NCBI GenBank assembly: GCA_905221605.1
Contig: CAJNDS010002707.1
Location: 159,501 to 223,500, forward strand
Reading direction: 5' to 3'
DNA length: 64,000 nt
Source of the DNA: Symbiodinium natans
Lineage: Eukaryota > Sar > Dinophyceae > Suessiales > Symbiodiniaceae
Part shown: positions 42,721 to 53,765 of the stretch, piece after piece
How the letters are laid out: each line of letters opens with the position of its first letter
Numbering within the stretch: position 1 is the first letter of the stretch
The notes under the pieces: model-generated
Told to the model about the DNA's origin: nothing
Database searches by the model: none
What the model saw: the letters and a program-made list of their open reading frames with translations, nothing else
Position numbers and translations under genes: made by a program

Positions 42721-42822
42721 TTTGGGATGTTCCCCCTTATACTAACCGTCCCTAATGCGGATTAGAATAGGGGGTACCAAAATCCCGATTCAGGACTGTT
42801 AGTATACGGGGGAACATCCCAA
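42721..42822. mobile_element. MITE family 1, copy a
   Basis: A ~102 bp palindrome. The left end TTTGGGATGTTCCCCCTTAT mirrors the right end ACGGGGGAACATCCCAA, with inner ACTAAC...GTTAGTAT arms. It is flanked by the 7 bp direct repeat TTGAGGG (42714-42720 and 42823-42829). No coding capacity. Confidence 0.75.
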
Positions 42823-43052
42823 TTGAGGGCCTAACCCCTAAAACCCAAAAAGCCTAAATCCAAAAACCCTACACCCCATATAGGGTTTCTGATGCTCAAC
42901 GCTTGCTTTTTGCAGCCCGCCGCCACTTCAGGAGAGGCCCGTCTTCCAAGAACGCGCATCGCCTGGGACATTAGGTTTAGGGTTTAGGGTTTAGGGTTGA
43001 GGGATGAGGGGTGTTGAGGGGGTCAGGGTACTCGGGACACTCGAACACAGTT

Positions 43053-43154
43053 GATATGAGCATTTGCCAACATAGGGGGTACCCCGATTCTGTACTCCCT
43101 TCTTGTAGGACCCACCGAAGAAGGTACCCCCCTCTTTGGGAAAACGCCCATATC
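43053..43154. mobile_element. Fold-back element, singleton
   Basis: The ends gatatg and catatc pair, and inner arms ggggGTACC and GGTACcccc pair. Length about 100 bp, similar in size and G/C-rich arms to MITE family 1. It ends 19 bp before the GFA gene ATG. Confidence 0.5.
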
Positions 43155-43172
43155 TTGAAGCCTTCTTGACCC

Positions 43173-46100
43173 ATGGCCAGCGGTACCCTGGTGAAAGGAA
43201 CGTGCGGCTGTGGGAGCGTACAGTTTCAAGTTAACCTGCATGAAGGCAGTCCGGCGCAGTCGCTTGACCAATAAGCGCATTGTTTTTGCTGTGCTTCCTG
43301 TCCGCTGACAAGGTGAGCCTGGCAGCCTGAGCCCTATCAACATTCTGGGTGCTTCGGGTATCCCGAAAAAGTCCAGAGCTTGGATTCTTAGATCAAGCCT
43401 CTTCTTCAACCCCAAAATCCCAAACCGTAAGCCCCTAAACCCTAAAGCCTAAACCCTAAACACTAAACCCTAAACCCCAAACCCTAAACCCTAAACCCCA
43501 AAGACCCTAAACCAGAAGCCGAGGATCCTCACCTGCAACTGTCAGTCCTGCCGGCGCGTTTCTGGTGCCATGCAAATGCACTGGGCCGCCTTCCCACGAG
43601 CCGACGTGGAGTTTCTGCGCCGCGACACTTTGAAGGAGCCTCTTGGGGGGGTTCAGTCCTGGGTTTAGGGTTTGTTTAGGGTTTAGGGTCTGGGGTTTAG
43701 GGTTTAGGGGGTTTAGGGGGTTTCGGGGGTTTAGGCGGAGGGGGAGGGTTCAAGGATTGATGGTTTCAATAGTCTTCAGGCTTGTCAAGTTTTAAGGGGG
43801 TTTGAGGGTTTAGAGGGTTTTTGGGGGTGTAGAAGTCCACGAGCCCCCCCAAAGTCCCCGACAAGGAGTTCGCTCCCACCAAAGTCGCCAAGCGCCGCTT
43901 CTGCGGCGGTGACTCGACTTAGGGTTTAGGGTTTAGGGTTTAGGGTCTAGGGTTTAGGGTTTAGGGTTTAGGGTTTTGGGCTTGAGTCTAGGGTTTCGGG
44001 TTTAGGTTTCTTGGGTGTTGGGGCGCGGGGCTTAGGGTTGGGGCGTGCGGTTGCTTATTTCCTAGGTCTACCCACAAAAATTTGAAACTGAACCCTAAAC
44101 CCTGAACCCTCAACCCCGGACCCTAAACCCCCTTCGTGGCAGGTTCGGGCCCTGGATCTGTATGGGGGTTCAAAGTTCGGAGAAGACACGGGGGTAGGGT
44201 TTAGGGCTTCGGGCTTCGGGTGTGCCCTCGAGCCGAAGCCCCCAAATCTTCAAAGCCCCCCAGTCAGCTTGTAAGCTCTCCCCAAAACGCCTTGAGTCGG
44301 AATAAATATTCCAAGAATCGTGATGGTCATAAGATGCGAGTGATGCTCAGCAAAGGCTGCGGGGCGCAAGTCGCAATGGACTACGATGAGGAGCACACCA
44401 TTTGGATCAGCATGGGGCTCTGCGACTTGGTTTTTAGGCGGTGTGAGGGTTTCGGGTGTAGGGGCGTTCTGAGCTTCATAGTCATCGGCAGCAGATTTTT
44501 TTCGTTGAGGGGGGGCGGGGCCGGGAGGGGGTGGGGTGGGGGGCGGGAGAGTAGGCGACGAGCAGCACTTCGCCGACTTCCTGAAGTGCCGGAAGATGGA
44601 GCTGAAACATACTTCAGGCCCGAGGGGTTCAAAAGTTTGGATCTCTTGACGGGGGTTTGCCATGCTTCGGATGGAATATGGTTGAAGCTCGGGTTCGAGT
44701 ATGTTTGGGTCGCACGCTGTGCGATGTGCCCTCGTCGTGGTCTTAGTTGCGCTGTTTGGGGGCCGATGCCGAGTTAGCTGCATACTATACTTAGAGGTTC
44801 ATGGTACTTATTCACCAAGTATGACTGTACCTAAAAACTGTACCATGTTAGGGCACTGAAGGGGCCTACAAGTGGGTTGTAAGTACAGTTATAGTTGGTT
44901 ACTAAGTACCCTGAACCTCCAAGTAGGGCTGCCTGGTGTCTTCTCAGGGGGCCCCGTGTTTGTTTTTGCTTAGCCCTGGCTGCAAGGGTTTCCACAGCCA
45001 CGGCTAATGCCTCTCATGTTTACAAGTGAAATTAACGGCCAGACGGTCGGGACGGTCGGACGGTCTGACGGTCGGACGGTCGGACGGTCAGGCGGTCGGA
45101 CGGTTAGACGGTCCGATGGTCGGACGGTCAGACGGTCGGACGGTCAGACGGTCGGACGGTCAGACGGTCGGACGGTCGGACGGTCTGGCGGTCGGACGGT
45201 CAGACGGTCGGACGGTCGGACGGTCAGACGCTTAGACGGTGCGACTGTCGGACGGCCGCTGGTCCCGTGGTCCCGTGGTCCGCGTGGTCCAAGTTTGCTT
45301 CAAAGGTTTTATAGAATATCTTCATCATGCAAGCATTGAGTTTGCAAATGGGGGGGGGGGGGCGCACCCCCCAACCCCCCCCGCTTTTTAAGCCGTGCAA
45401 GCTTGCTTCAAAGCATATGAATCTCTTTTTGAAACCCATCATGCAAGCATTGAGTTTGCAAATGGGGGGGGGCTGCGCCCCCCGCTTTTTAAAGCCGTGC
45501 AAGCTTGCTTCAAAGCATATGAATCTTTTGAAACCCATCATCATGCAAGCATTGAGTTTGCAAATGGGGGGGGCTGCGCCCCACCCCAACCCCCCGCTTT
45601 TTTAAGCCGTGCAAGCTTGCTTCAAAGCATATGAGTCTTTTTGAAACCCATCATGCAAGCATTGAGTTTGCGAATGGGGGGGGTGCCCCCCCCCCCAACC
45701 CCCTCGCTTTTTAAGCCGAGCAAAGCTTGCTTCAAAGAATATGAGTCTTTTTGAAACCCATCATGCAAGCATTGAATTTGCAAATTGGGGGGGGGCTGCG
45801 CCCCCCCCCAACCCCCCGCTTTTTTAAGCCGTGCAAACTTGCTTCAAAGCATATGAGTCTTTTTGAAACCCATCATGCAAGCATGGAGTTTGCAAATGGG
45901 GGGGGCTGCGTCCCCCAACCCCCCCCGCCTTTTAAGCCGTGCAAGCTTGCTTCGAGGCATATGAATCTTTTTTGAAACCCATCAGGCTGATGCACGGGGT
46001 TAAGGCTAGAACGCGATTTGTAGCACAACAACTGTGGTTTTTAGTATGAAAACACACCAAAACTTTTCTATGGGGTTCTCTGATACACGGGGCTAAGGCT

Positions 46101-48095
46101 AGAACGCGACTTGTAGCATAACAGCTGTGTTTTTCGCATGAAAACACACCCAAACAATGGTTTTCCGTGTGAGAGCACACCTAAACTATGGTTTTTTCAA
46201 ATGAGGCCAGAACGCGACGTGTAGCTCTGTACAGCATAAAACCCATGGTTTTTTTCGTATGAAACACACCAAAACCATGGTTTTGCGCATGAAAGCACAC
46301 CAAGACTACGGTTTTTCGGTATGAAAACACACTAAAACTAGTTATTTCGCCTGTGGTTTTTCGTATGCAAACACACCAGAACCATGGCTTTTCGCATGAA
46401 AGCACACCAAGACAATGGTTTTTCGTCTGGCAACACACCAAAACTAGTTTTTTTCCGTATGAAAACACACTAAAACCATGGTTTTTCATATGCATGCAAG
46501 CTTTCGGGGGGGGGGGGGAGGAAGAGTGGAAGAGGGAAGCGGGAGGGGGGGGACTGCCAAACCTTTACTCCCGCCACACCTGTGAAAAAAATTCCCCCCC
46601 CCCCCCCCGCCTGCTATTTCTTGTACCTTCAGAGGAAAAAGGGGGGAGCCACACCTTAAAAAAAAATGACCCGCCACACCTTTTCAAAAAAAGGGGGGGA
46701 GCCACACCTTTTAAAAAAACTCCTCCGCCGTTATAAGTAGGGTGAGTGTTTAAGTAAGGGTTTGGAGTTTTTTTGAAATCCGCGTGCGGGTGCCCTAGAC
46801 CCTATAAAGCCTAAAGAACCTAACCCCTAAATCGACGCCTGGTTCCCGGAAGCACCCTAAACCCCCTAAACCCCCTAAACCCCCTAAACCCCCTAAACCC
46901 CCTAAACCCCCTAAACCCCCTAAACCCCCTAAATCCCCTAAACCCCCTAAACCCCCTAAACCCCCTAAACCCCCTAAACCCCTTAAACCCCTAAGCCCCT
47001 AAACCCCTAAACGCCAAACCTCAGTTTGGGTTCCAGACAGGGTTGTCCGTTGGTGCTCTGGACACCTGGCCGCCTGGGCGCCACTAAACATTAAACCCTA
47101 AACCCTAAACCCTAAACATTAAACCCTAAACATTAAACCCTAAACCCTAAACCCTAAACCCTAAACCCTAAACCCTAAACCCTAAACCCTAAACCCTAAA
47201 CCCTAAACCCTAAACCCTAAACCCTAAACCCTAAACCCTAACCCTAACCCTAAACCCTAAACCCTAAACCCTAAACCCTAAACCCTAAACCCTAAACCCT
47301 AAACCCTAAACCCTAAACCCTAAACCCTAAACCCTAAACCCTAAACCCCAAGCCCTAAACCCTAAACCCTAAACCCTAAACCCTAAACCCTAAACCCTAA
47401 ACCCTAAAGAGCCTCACAGCCACGGCTAAGCCAAAAAGCGCTCCCGCCAAGGTTGGAGGTGTTTTTTTGTGCTTAGCCCTGGCTGCAAGGGAGCCTCACA
47501 GCCACGGCTAAGCAAAAAAAAACAAAATCCTTAGCCCTTGCCAAGGGAGACAGCCACGGCTAAGCAAAAAAAAACGCTCCCGCCCAGGTTGGAGGTGTTT
47601 TTTTTGCTTAGCCTGGCTGCAAGGGAGCCTCACAGCCACGGCTAAGCAAAAAAAAACGCTCCCGCCCAGGTTGGAGGTGTTTTTTTTGCTTAGCCCTGGC
47701 TGCAAAAGCGGCACACAGCCACGGCTAAGCAAAAACAACACGCTCCCGCCAACGTTGGAGGTGTTTTTTTTTGCTTAGCCCTGGCTGCAAGGGAGCCTCA
47801 CAGCCACGGCTAAGCAAAAAAAACGCTCCAGCCAAGGTTGGAGGTGTTTTTTTTCCTTAGCCCTGGCCAAGGGAGACAGCCACGGCTAAGCAAAAACGAA
47901 TTCGAAAAGTCTCACAGCCACGGCTAAAAAAAAACGCTTCCGCGCTTCTCAGGCCACATCTTCTGGGAGAATCGGAGCTCCATGCTGGAGGTACTTCAGG
48001 GAGAGCACGTACCGACCTCCGAGGGCTTCGGCTTCTACGTGCACAACTGCGCCGCCCCGCCGACTGAAGGCTACCAGGGCCCCTACCTCCCGTGA
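43173..48095 (+). CDS. GFA/CENP-V-type zinc-binding protein, multi-exon
   Basis: Exon 1 starts at ATG 43173 (MASGTLVKGTCGCGSVQFQV; first CxC zinc ligands) and ends near 43245. Exon 2 (43516-43635) gives CNCQSCRRVSGAMQMHWAAF. Exon 3 (43833-43908) gives FAPTKVAKRRFCG and joins in phase to exon 4 (44356-44429), completing the FCxxCG motif, then VAMDYDEEHTIWISMGLCD. Possible exon 5 near 44568 (HFADFLKCRK). Exon 6 (47953-48095) gives GHIFWENRSSMLEVLQGEHV and the stop. CxC, CxxC and FCxxCG are the zinc sites of the GFA fold (glutathione-dependent formaldehyde-activating enzyme and CENP-V). Junction 2-3 uses a GA donor, 3-4 a GT donor. Introns are packed with telomere-like and other tandem repeats. 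Enzyme activity cannot be judged. Confidence 0.65.
43412..44060. repeat. Telomere-like tracts in GFA introns 1-3
   Basis: CCCTAAA runs at about 43425-43505 (intron 1) and TTTAGGG runs at about 43660-43740 (intron 2) and 43919-44030 (intron 3). Orientation switches between neighbouring introns. Confidence 0.85.
44789..44924. mobile_element. MITE family 2, copy a
   Basis: Inverted ends ACTTAGAGGTTCATGGTACTT and GTACCCTGAACCTCCAAGT, with inner GTAC arms. TA lies directly outside both ends. It is in the last GFA intron. Confidence 0.65.
45038..45258. repeat. 8 bp tandem repeat (GGACGGTC)n
   Basis: About 27 units of ggacggtc, with cagacggtc variants alternating. Open in several frames, which gives a false Arg/Ser/Asp/Gly-rich ORF. 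Confidence 0.95.
45290..45985. repeat. ~110 bp tandem repeat, about 6.5 units
   Basis: The unit contains gcttgcttcaaagcatatga, then ttgaaacccatcatgcaagc, then a G8-10 run, a C-run and gctttttaagccgtg. The G-run and C-run face each other and would fold. Units differ mainly in homopolymer length. Confidence 0.9.
46013..46500. repeat. ~32-36 bp degenerate tandem repeat
   Basis: Repeated ggtttttcgtatgaaaacac followed by accaaaacta or accaagacta. Roughly thirteen diverged copies, some with larger 60 bp super-units (around 46000-46125). Confidence 0.8.
46855..47407. repeat. Telomere-like arrays: 8-mer variant then canonical 7-mer
   Basis: 46857-46985 is a (CCCCCTAAA)/(CCCCTAAA) array, followed by about 100 bp of unique DNA, then (CCCTAAA)~45 at 47092-47407 with ACATTAA and CCCTAACCC variants. 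Both have the C-rich strand on plus. Located in the last GFA intron. Confidence 0.95.
47440..47945. repeat. ~90 bp palindromic tandem repeat
   Basis: Each unit has cagccacggctaagcaaaaa and its near-inverse tttttgcttagccctggctg, separated by cgctcccgcccaggttggag. There are five to six units. A lone copy of the palindrome lies at about 44966-45006 in the same intron. The repeat ends 8 bp before the acceptor of GFA exon 6. Confidence 0.9.
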
Positions 48096-48099
48096 GGAT

Positions 48100-49350
48100 G
48101 TTTGAACACGACGACGCTGAGTGTAGTCGCCTCCCCCTGATACTAACACCCACCCCCCCCCCCCCCCCCCCCCCCCCGCAATTCTGAAATTCGCCTCCGG
48201 CCGGAAGATGTTTGAAATTCGGGGGGGGGGGACCTAAACCCCTCTGGAGCCGAGCGATTGGAGTTAAAATCGGGAGAGACGGAGGGGGGGTTTGGGGTTT
48301 GGGGGTTTGGGGTTTAGGGTTCAGTTACAGTTTAGCCTTCAGCCCTAAACCCGAATTAAACCCCCTGAGCCTTGAGCCCTAAACCCTGGAAATCCTCTGA
48401 GCCTTAAGCCCTAAACCCAAATTCTAAACCCTGATGGCTCAACTCAAGGGCGGAGGCCCTTAACCCCCCTAATTCTTAAACAGGTTTAGTATTGGGCTGG
48501 GTAGGGTTCGGGAACAATAACATTTAGAATTCGGGTGGGGGTTTAGTATAAGGGGGAAAGCATTTAATCGGACGTCTCGTGCGAGGTCCAAGACTTTCAA
48601 ATTTCTCTCACTTACAGTCAAAAGGAACGTAAAGTATGGGCGGTACTTGAAGGTCCAGGGTACTTATTTACCAATTAGAACCGTACGGGATTTTGGGGCC
48701 GGCCCAGGGTGCGTCTGCAAGGGGTGCAGGTATTTCGGATCTAGGCCGGCCGCATGGTTCGCGTGCCCACGCAGCTTAGTTGCTCTTTCACACCCCTCTC
48801 TGCCCCAAGAAGCGGAAGCCATGTCTCCCGAAACACCCGGCTACCAGCTCAAGCCTCAACAGCTTGAGTTGGGCCTGCTCTTCAACGTTGATTGTTCCAC
48901 ATTTTTTCCCGCTTTTGGCTTGAGCCAGCGGGAGAAGACGTGCTGCGCAGCTGCGCAGCAGATCTTCGTAGGAGGCTTCGGTGATTGTCAACCTGAGTGC
49001 GCATTCGCATCGCACGGAAGTCTAGCCCCACCTGCATGTTGGAATTTGTTGCCGCTTGTGAGCACACGTGAAGCCATGGCATCTACATCGTCGGATCATT
49101 CCAGACTCTTGTCTCCTTTTCGGTTCGACAAGCCCCCCCCAAAAAAAAACGGGTTTAGGGTTTAGGGTTTCGGGTTTTAGGTTTTAGGTTTGAGGGTTGA
49201 GGGTTGAGGGTTTAGGGTTCAGGAAAACGTCCAAGAAGTGTTCGGAATATAAATGCCCTTTACCGGGGTGTGGGGCAAGCGGCAACCGAGGGTGGGTGAT
49301 CAGGTTGTTCATGCAGCTGTTTCGGTCCGGTCCCCAACTCTCACCTTTCC
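48100..49350. other. Intergenic stretch, half-copy of MITE family 2
   Basis: It holds a C-run (about 48150-48178), a degenerate TTTAGGG tract at 48290-48330 and 49150-49220, and a half-copy of MITE 2 (48643-48690, ttgaaggtccagggtactta). A plus frame at 48647-49165 and a minus frame at 49015-48788 overlap; neither has a convincing domain. Confidence 0.5.
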
Positions 49351-49354
49351 GAGC

Positions 49355-49733
49355 TAAACCCTAAACCCTAAACCCTAAACCAACCCTAAACCCTAAACCC
49401 TAAACCCTAAACCCTAAACCCTAAACCCTAAACCCTAAACCCTAAACCCTAAACCCTAAACCCTAAACCCTAAACCCTAAACCCTAAACCCTAAACCCTA
49501 AACCCTAAACCCTAAACCCTAAACAAACCTAAACCCTAAACCCTAAACCCTAAACCCTAAACCCTAAACCCTAAACCCTAAACCCTAAACCCTAAACCCT
49601 AAACCCTAAACCCTAAACCCTAAACCCTAAACCCTAAACCCTAAAACCCTAAACCCTAAACCCTAAACCCTAAACCCTAAACCCTAAACCCTAAACCCTA
49701 AACCCTAAACCCTAAACCCAAACCCTTAACCTT
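49355..49733. repeat. Long telomere-like array (CCCTAAA)~54
   Basis: The longest uninterrupted array in the window, C-rich strand on plus, broken only by short slips near 49378, 49524 and 49645. Confidence 0.97.
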
Positions 49734-49832
49734 GAAAGCATCTCCAAAGGAATCATGGCGGGCCTTCGACACAAGATTCAGCCGCGAGGCATCCATGGGG
49801 TTGTGGTTCAGCCTCCCAATCCCAACTTGCTT

Positions 49833-50220
49833 TAGGGTTTAGGGTTTAGGGTTTAGGGTTTAGGGTTTAGGGTTTAGGGTTTAGGGTTTAGGGTTTCGGG
49901 TTTAGGGTTCAACTTTAGGGCTCAGGGCTTCTGTTTCCAAGAATCTCGAGCCCTCAACTCCCAGAAGTCCCATTGTGGAGACACGACGCCTGACTCGGAC
50001 CTCCTGTGCTGTGCTTGTAAGCTCTTTTGCCTTAGTAGCTGGGGCTTAGTAAGGTGGGTTGTGGGGAATCTTCAAAAGAGCTTCTAAGTGCGGGTTGCAG
50101 ACTTTGGGATGATCTGGGCTTTGGGTTTTAGGGTTTCGGGTTTAGGGTTTAGGGTTTCGGGTTTAGGGTTTAGGGTTTAGGGTTTAGGGTTTCGGGTTTA
50201 GGGTTTAGGGTTTAGGGTGT
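49833..50220. repeat. TTTAGGG arrays in the opposite orientation
   Basis: TTTAGGG runs at 49833-49912 and 50125-50220, 100 bp after a long CCCTAAA array. TTTCGGG variants are frequent. Confidence 0.9.
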
Positions 50221-50334
50221 TGGGGGACCCACCCTTCACCCCAAGCGTTCGCTTTCTCCTGGGAGGCACGGTCCGCCGGTGGACCGCGGACGGCGAGAGA
50301 GAGGTCGCGATGAGGGTTTAGGAGGGTTCTAAAC

Positions 50335-50745
50335 GCTAAACCCTAAACCCTAAACCCTAAACCCTATATCCTAAACCCTAAACCCTAAACCCTAAACCCT
50401 AAACCCTAAACCCTAAAGGGTGGGGGGAGTCCTCTGGGTTCGATAGCCCGAAAGCCAGACATCAGACATACAGACTCGTGGGATGCTCCCCTTATACTAA
50501 CAGTCCCTAGTAGGGATTATACTAGGGAGTACTACCATCCCTATGAAGGTACTGCTAGTAGAAAAAAGGGGGATCATCCCAACCAAACGCCCTTCTAGCC
50601 CCTAAACCCTAAACCCTAAACCCTAAACCCTAAACCCTGAACCCTAAACCCTAAACCCTAAACCCTAAACCCTAAACCCTAAACCCTAAACCCTAAACCC
50701 TAAACCCTGAACCCTAAACCCTAAACCCTGAACCCTAAACCCTAA
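50335..50745. repeat. CCCTAAA arrays flanking a MITE
   Basis: Arrays at 50335-50416 and 50604-50745, with MITE family 1 copy b between them. Confidence 0.9.
50480..50580. mobile_element. MITE family 1, copy b
   Basis: Ends gggatgctccccttatacta and gggggatcatccc pair imperfectly. The inner part is more rearranged than in other copies and no target-site duplication is clear. Confidence 0.6.
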
Positions 50746-50994
50746 ACCGGGGTTTCCAGATTGGTTGTTGGTTTTGAGCTCAGAGGGCACCAAGAAAAGC
50801 ATTCTAAAGCATGCAGCTGGGCTGATTCCACGGTTGAGGGTTTAGGATTTAGGGGGTTTGGGGTTTAGGGTTTAGGGTTTAGAGTTTAGGGTTTAGGGTT
50901 TAGGGTTTTGCAGGGTTTAGGGACCCTCTGCACGTAGGGGCCTCTCCTGGTTTCAGGTTGTTACGCAGCTTGGGGACCCAAAGAGCCCAATGCC

Positions 50995-51092
50995 CCTTCA
51001 TAAGGAATATCCCTTAGATCACATGAAGAATCCCTAGATAGATGTAGGGTATATTCCTTAGTTCGGGCACTGGGCTCTCTGGGAGATTCAAG
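50995..51092. mobile_element. Fold-back element, unclassified
   Basis: agagcccaatgccccttcat...aaggaatatcccttag pairs with agggtatattccttag...gggcactgggctct. About 100 bp, same size class as the MITEs. Confidence 0.5.
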
Positions 51093-51636
51093 TGCTGTAG
51101 GATGCTGTACGCACCTTCCTTCCGGAATGCTGACCCAAAAAGACGCCCGGAGCGCCCCCTTCTCGCCTCTGCTGCGGGCCCATTGGTTGCTATGAGCACT
51201 CTGCCACTGCGAACTTCAACTCGGTCTCTAGAAAGGTCGGAGTATTTGTATGGCCTTTGGCATGGCACATCTTGAAAAGTTGATGCGGACACGATCCCCG
51301 AGAGACCAATACCCCACAATGAATCCAGGAACATTCGTTGAACCAGAATTATACGTGTCTTTGTGATGGTTCATAGAATTTGGTTGCTTTGGCTGGCTCT
51401 GGGCTCCTTTGAGTATTCAGGAGGTCTTGGACACCGTATGAGGCAAGATCCCTATTTTTTCGGTATCCCTCTATGTTGTAGTACACTCCTCTATATGCGC
51501 CTAAGCTGCAAGCCTTCAACCTTGACTCCTTTGATCCACAGCAGGGAAGGGCCTCGGCTACTGTGACCGGCGAAGATCTGGTGGAGAAGTTTCTGGACTG
51601 CAAAGGTGGTTCAAGGTGCTGGTTCATTCGTTGCTG

Positions 51637-51741
51637 TTGGGGATGTTTTTCCCCTTCTACTAACAGTCCTTCATAGGGATTCTAGTAGGGGGTACTAGAA
51701 TCCCGTTTAAGGACTGTTAGTATCAGGGGGGAACACCCCAA
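51637..51741. mobile_element. MITE family 1, copy c
   Basis: TTGGGGATGTTTTTCCCC at left, GGGGGGAACACCCCAA at right, inner ACTAACAGTCCTT...AAGGACTGTTAGTA. Flanked by 6 bp direct repeats TTGCTG (51631-51636 and 51742-51747). Confidence 0.75.
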
Positions 51742-52078
51742 TTGCTGGAACAAAGCCCTCTGAAGCTCGTAAACGCTAAGCCCTACGTCCCAAACCAAGA
51801 TCGGGATCCAAAACCACCGGCAGCGTGCACCAAAAAAAAGCCTAGAGGGTTTACAGTAGGGTTTAGGGTTTTGGGGTTTACGTTTGTGTGATGGCAAGCC
51901 TTGTTCAGCGGCTTAACACCTAAAACCGCGAAATTTCGAACCCCGAAATCTAAGCACCATGTGGCAAGGGCCTTTGGGCTCAAGTTTGGCCCAGCTGTTT
52001 GTTATGAAGACCAGGGACGTGATGTGAATAGGAGAGCAGAGCTTGAAGGAATGTCCCATTCCATCCCACCATAAGCTT

Positions 52079-52171
52079 TGGGATGCTCCCCGTTATAGTC
52101 ACAGTCCTCAGTAGGGGGTATAATAGGGGGTATTACAATCTCAATTCAGGACTGTTAGTATACATCCCAAC
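52079..52171. mobile_element. MITE family 1, copy d
   Basis: TGGGATGCTCCCCGTTATAG at left, AGGACTGTTAGTATACATCCCAA at right (shortened right arm). Flanked by 8 bp direct repeats ATAAGCTT (52071-52078 and 52172-52179). Confidence 0.75.
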
Positions 52172-52179
52172 ATAAGCTT

Positions 52180-53530
52180 CTTGTGAGCAGCAACAGCAGA
52201 GTGGCCAAAGGGAGCATCGAAACAGCGTGAAGTCAAAGAGAAGGAGGGAACTATCCTGTCCATCCCTCGTTCGTCCTTTCCCACTTTCTTGTTCGTCTCT
52301 GCTTTCAAACCCTAAACCCTGAACCCTAATGCCCAAGCTGCGAAATCTCTGCCCCGTTCGCTTTAGAAAAAAAGCCAAAAGGAGAGGAACAGGGATGAGG
52401 AAGGAACTGTCGGAGAGCAGGGGGATGAAGAGGGTAAGTTCTCTTTGGTTCTTGTCTTGTGTCGTTTCCATCCCAGTTCGGTTGATTCTTCCCCCATCTC
52501 CCAGTCTGTGACCAGAGAAGACCATATTGCTTCCATCTTCCAGTTTGTGAGCAGGGAAGACCAAAACAGGCAATGCAAAAGAGAAGAAGGCAGGGATGTG
52601 GCAGGAGGATGTTGTTCGTTTTTGTTCACTCGTGTCTGTTTCCGTCTTCTCTTGAGTGAAGAAGGTCCAAAGGAAGCTGAAAGTAGAAGACAGCTCTCGC
52701 CCCTTCCCATGCATGTCTGAAATAGAAAGGGAAAGGTGAGGAACAAATAGATGAAGCCACAAAAACTAAAGAGCTTCTTGTTATCTTCCCTATCCCCGGC
52801 TGTGTGTTCTTCGTGTAATGAGGTGGGAGAACGGACAAGGGGCAGGTGCAACAAAGGACAGCTGTTGTAAGCCGCGCGCACGGCACCCTTGATCCTGGTA
52901 CCTGCTCTTGCTGCTTGGACTGGTTGCTTTATTTCCTCTTCCCCTCTAATTTTTCAGTTCTTTCCTGTTGCCTGGACGGAAAGGTGATAGAAGAAAGCAA
53001 AAGAGAGTAGAAAGGACATTATGAAGAGCAAACGACTGGTTTTAGTCCTGTCTCTTATCGTTTCCTTTCCGTTTCGTTTGCTCTTCCTCTGTTCGGTTCA
53101 TTCTTCCATTTCCCAGTTAGCATGAAGAAGAGCAAAGAACACAAGCAGATAGAGTAGCAGGAGTAAAGGTAGGCTAATGCTGTTTCATTTATGACTCTCC
53201 TCACCTGACGTTTCATTTTGCTCTCGAACGACGAGAAGACAAGGAAACCGAGCGGGGCAGGGAAAGTTCCGTTTCCGTTGTTGTAGCAAAGCAGAAATCA
53301 GAAGAGAGCAGGGGGAGAGATAAGATAGAAAAAGACGGCAGAGAGAGCATAAAGTCCTGTTTCCATTTTGCCTTCATGGAATTTCTCTAACTGGACCTCT
53401 CATTCATTCATTCCTTCCTTTCTTGCTTCCTTCCTTCCTTCCTTCCTTCCTTCCTTCCTTCCTTCATTCTCTCTCTCTCTCCCTCTCCCTCTCTCTGCGC
53501 TCGTCCAAGCAGGTTTTCATTGACAAGCAC
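52180..53530. repeat. Purine/pyrimidine-biased degenerate repeats and (TTCC)n
   Basis: Diverged copies of tcttgtctcttrtcgtttcc and ...gagaagac...aggraa segments recur on both strands. A (CTTC)/(TTCC)n microsatellite lies at 53402-53467 and (CT)n at 53468-53497. No exon is supported. Confidence 0.6.
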
Positions 53531-53765
53531 ATTGTAAGTAGGCACCTGATTTGGTTGCGGTCGGTGAACGACCTAGTGCAACTTCTTGTCAAGTTTTGTT
53601 GACATCGCATCAGTACAAACCACAATGTTTTAGCGGGGCAGGACGGTCGTCAAATAGAGCATACACATTCTATGTACATATGTGTGCGTATGTGTTAATA
53701 TTGTACACTCTCTGTATACGTGTATGTAGGTGTGTATGCCTACGTATGTATAATGTTACCCTGAA

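Noticed and set aside
44250-44783. 177-codon minus-strand ORF
   Set aside because: It is antisense to the GFA exons, whose zinc motifs and phases are convincing.
45007-45339. Arg/Ser/Asp-rich 110-codon ORF
   Set aside because: Direct product of the 8 bp GGACGGTC repeat in three frames.
45290-46500. CRISPR-like regular spacing
   Set aside because: Repeats are adjacent with no unique spacers, no cas genes, and the genome is eukaryotic.
48647-49165. 172-codon plus-strand ORF after the GFA gene
   Set aside because: Contains a MITE half-copy and ends in a telomere-like tract; no domain, and an equally long minus frame overlaps.
46855-50745. A true chromosome end
   Set aside because: Arrays occur in both orientations and are followed by coding exons, so they are internal telomeric repeats.
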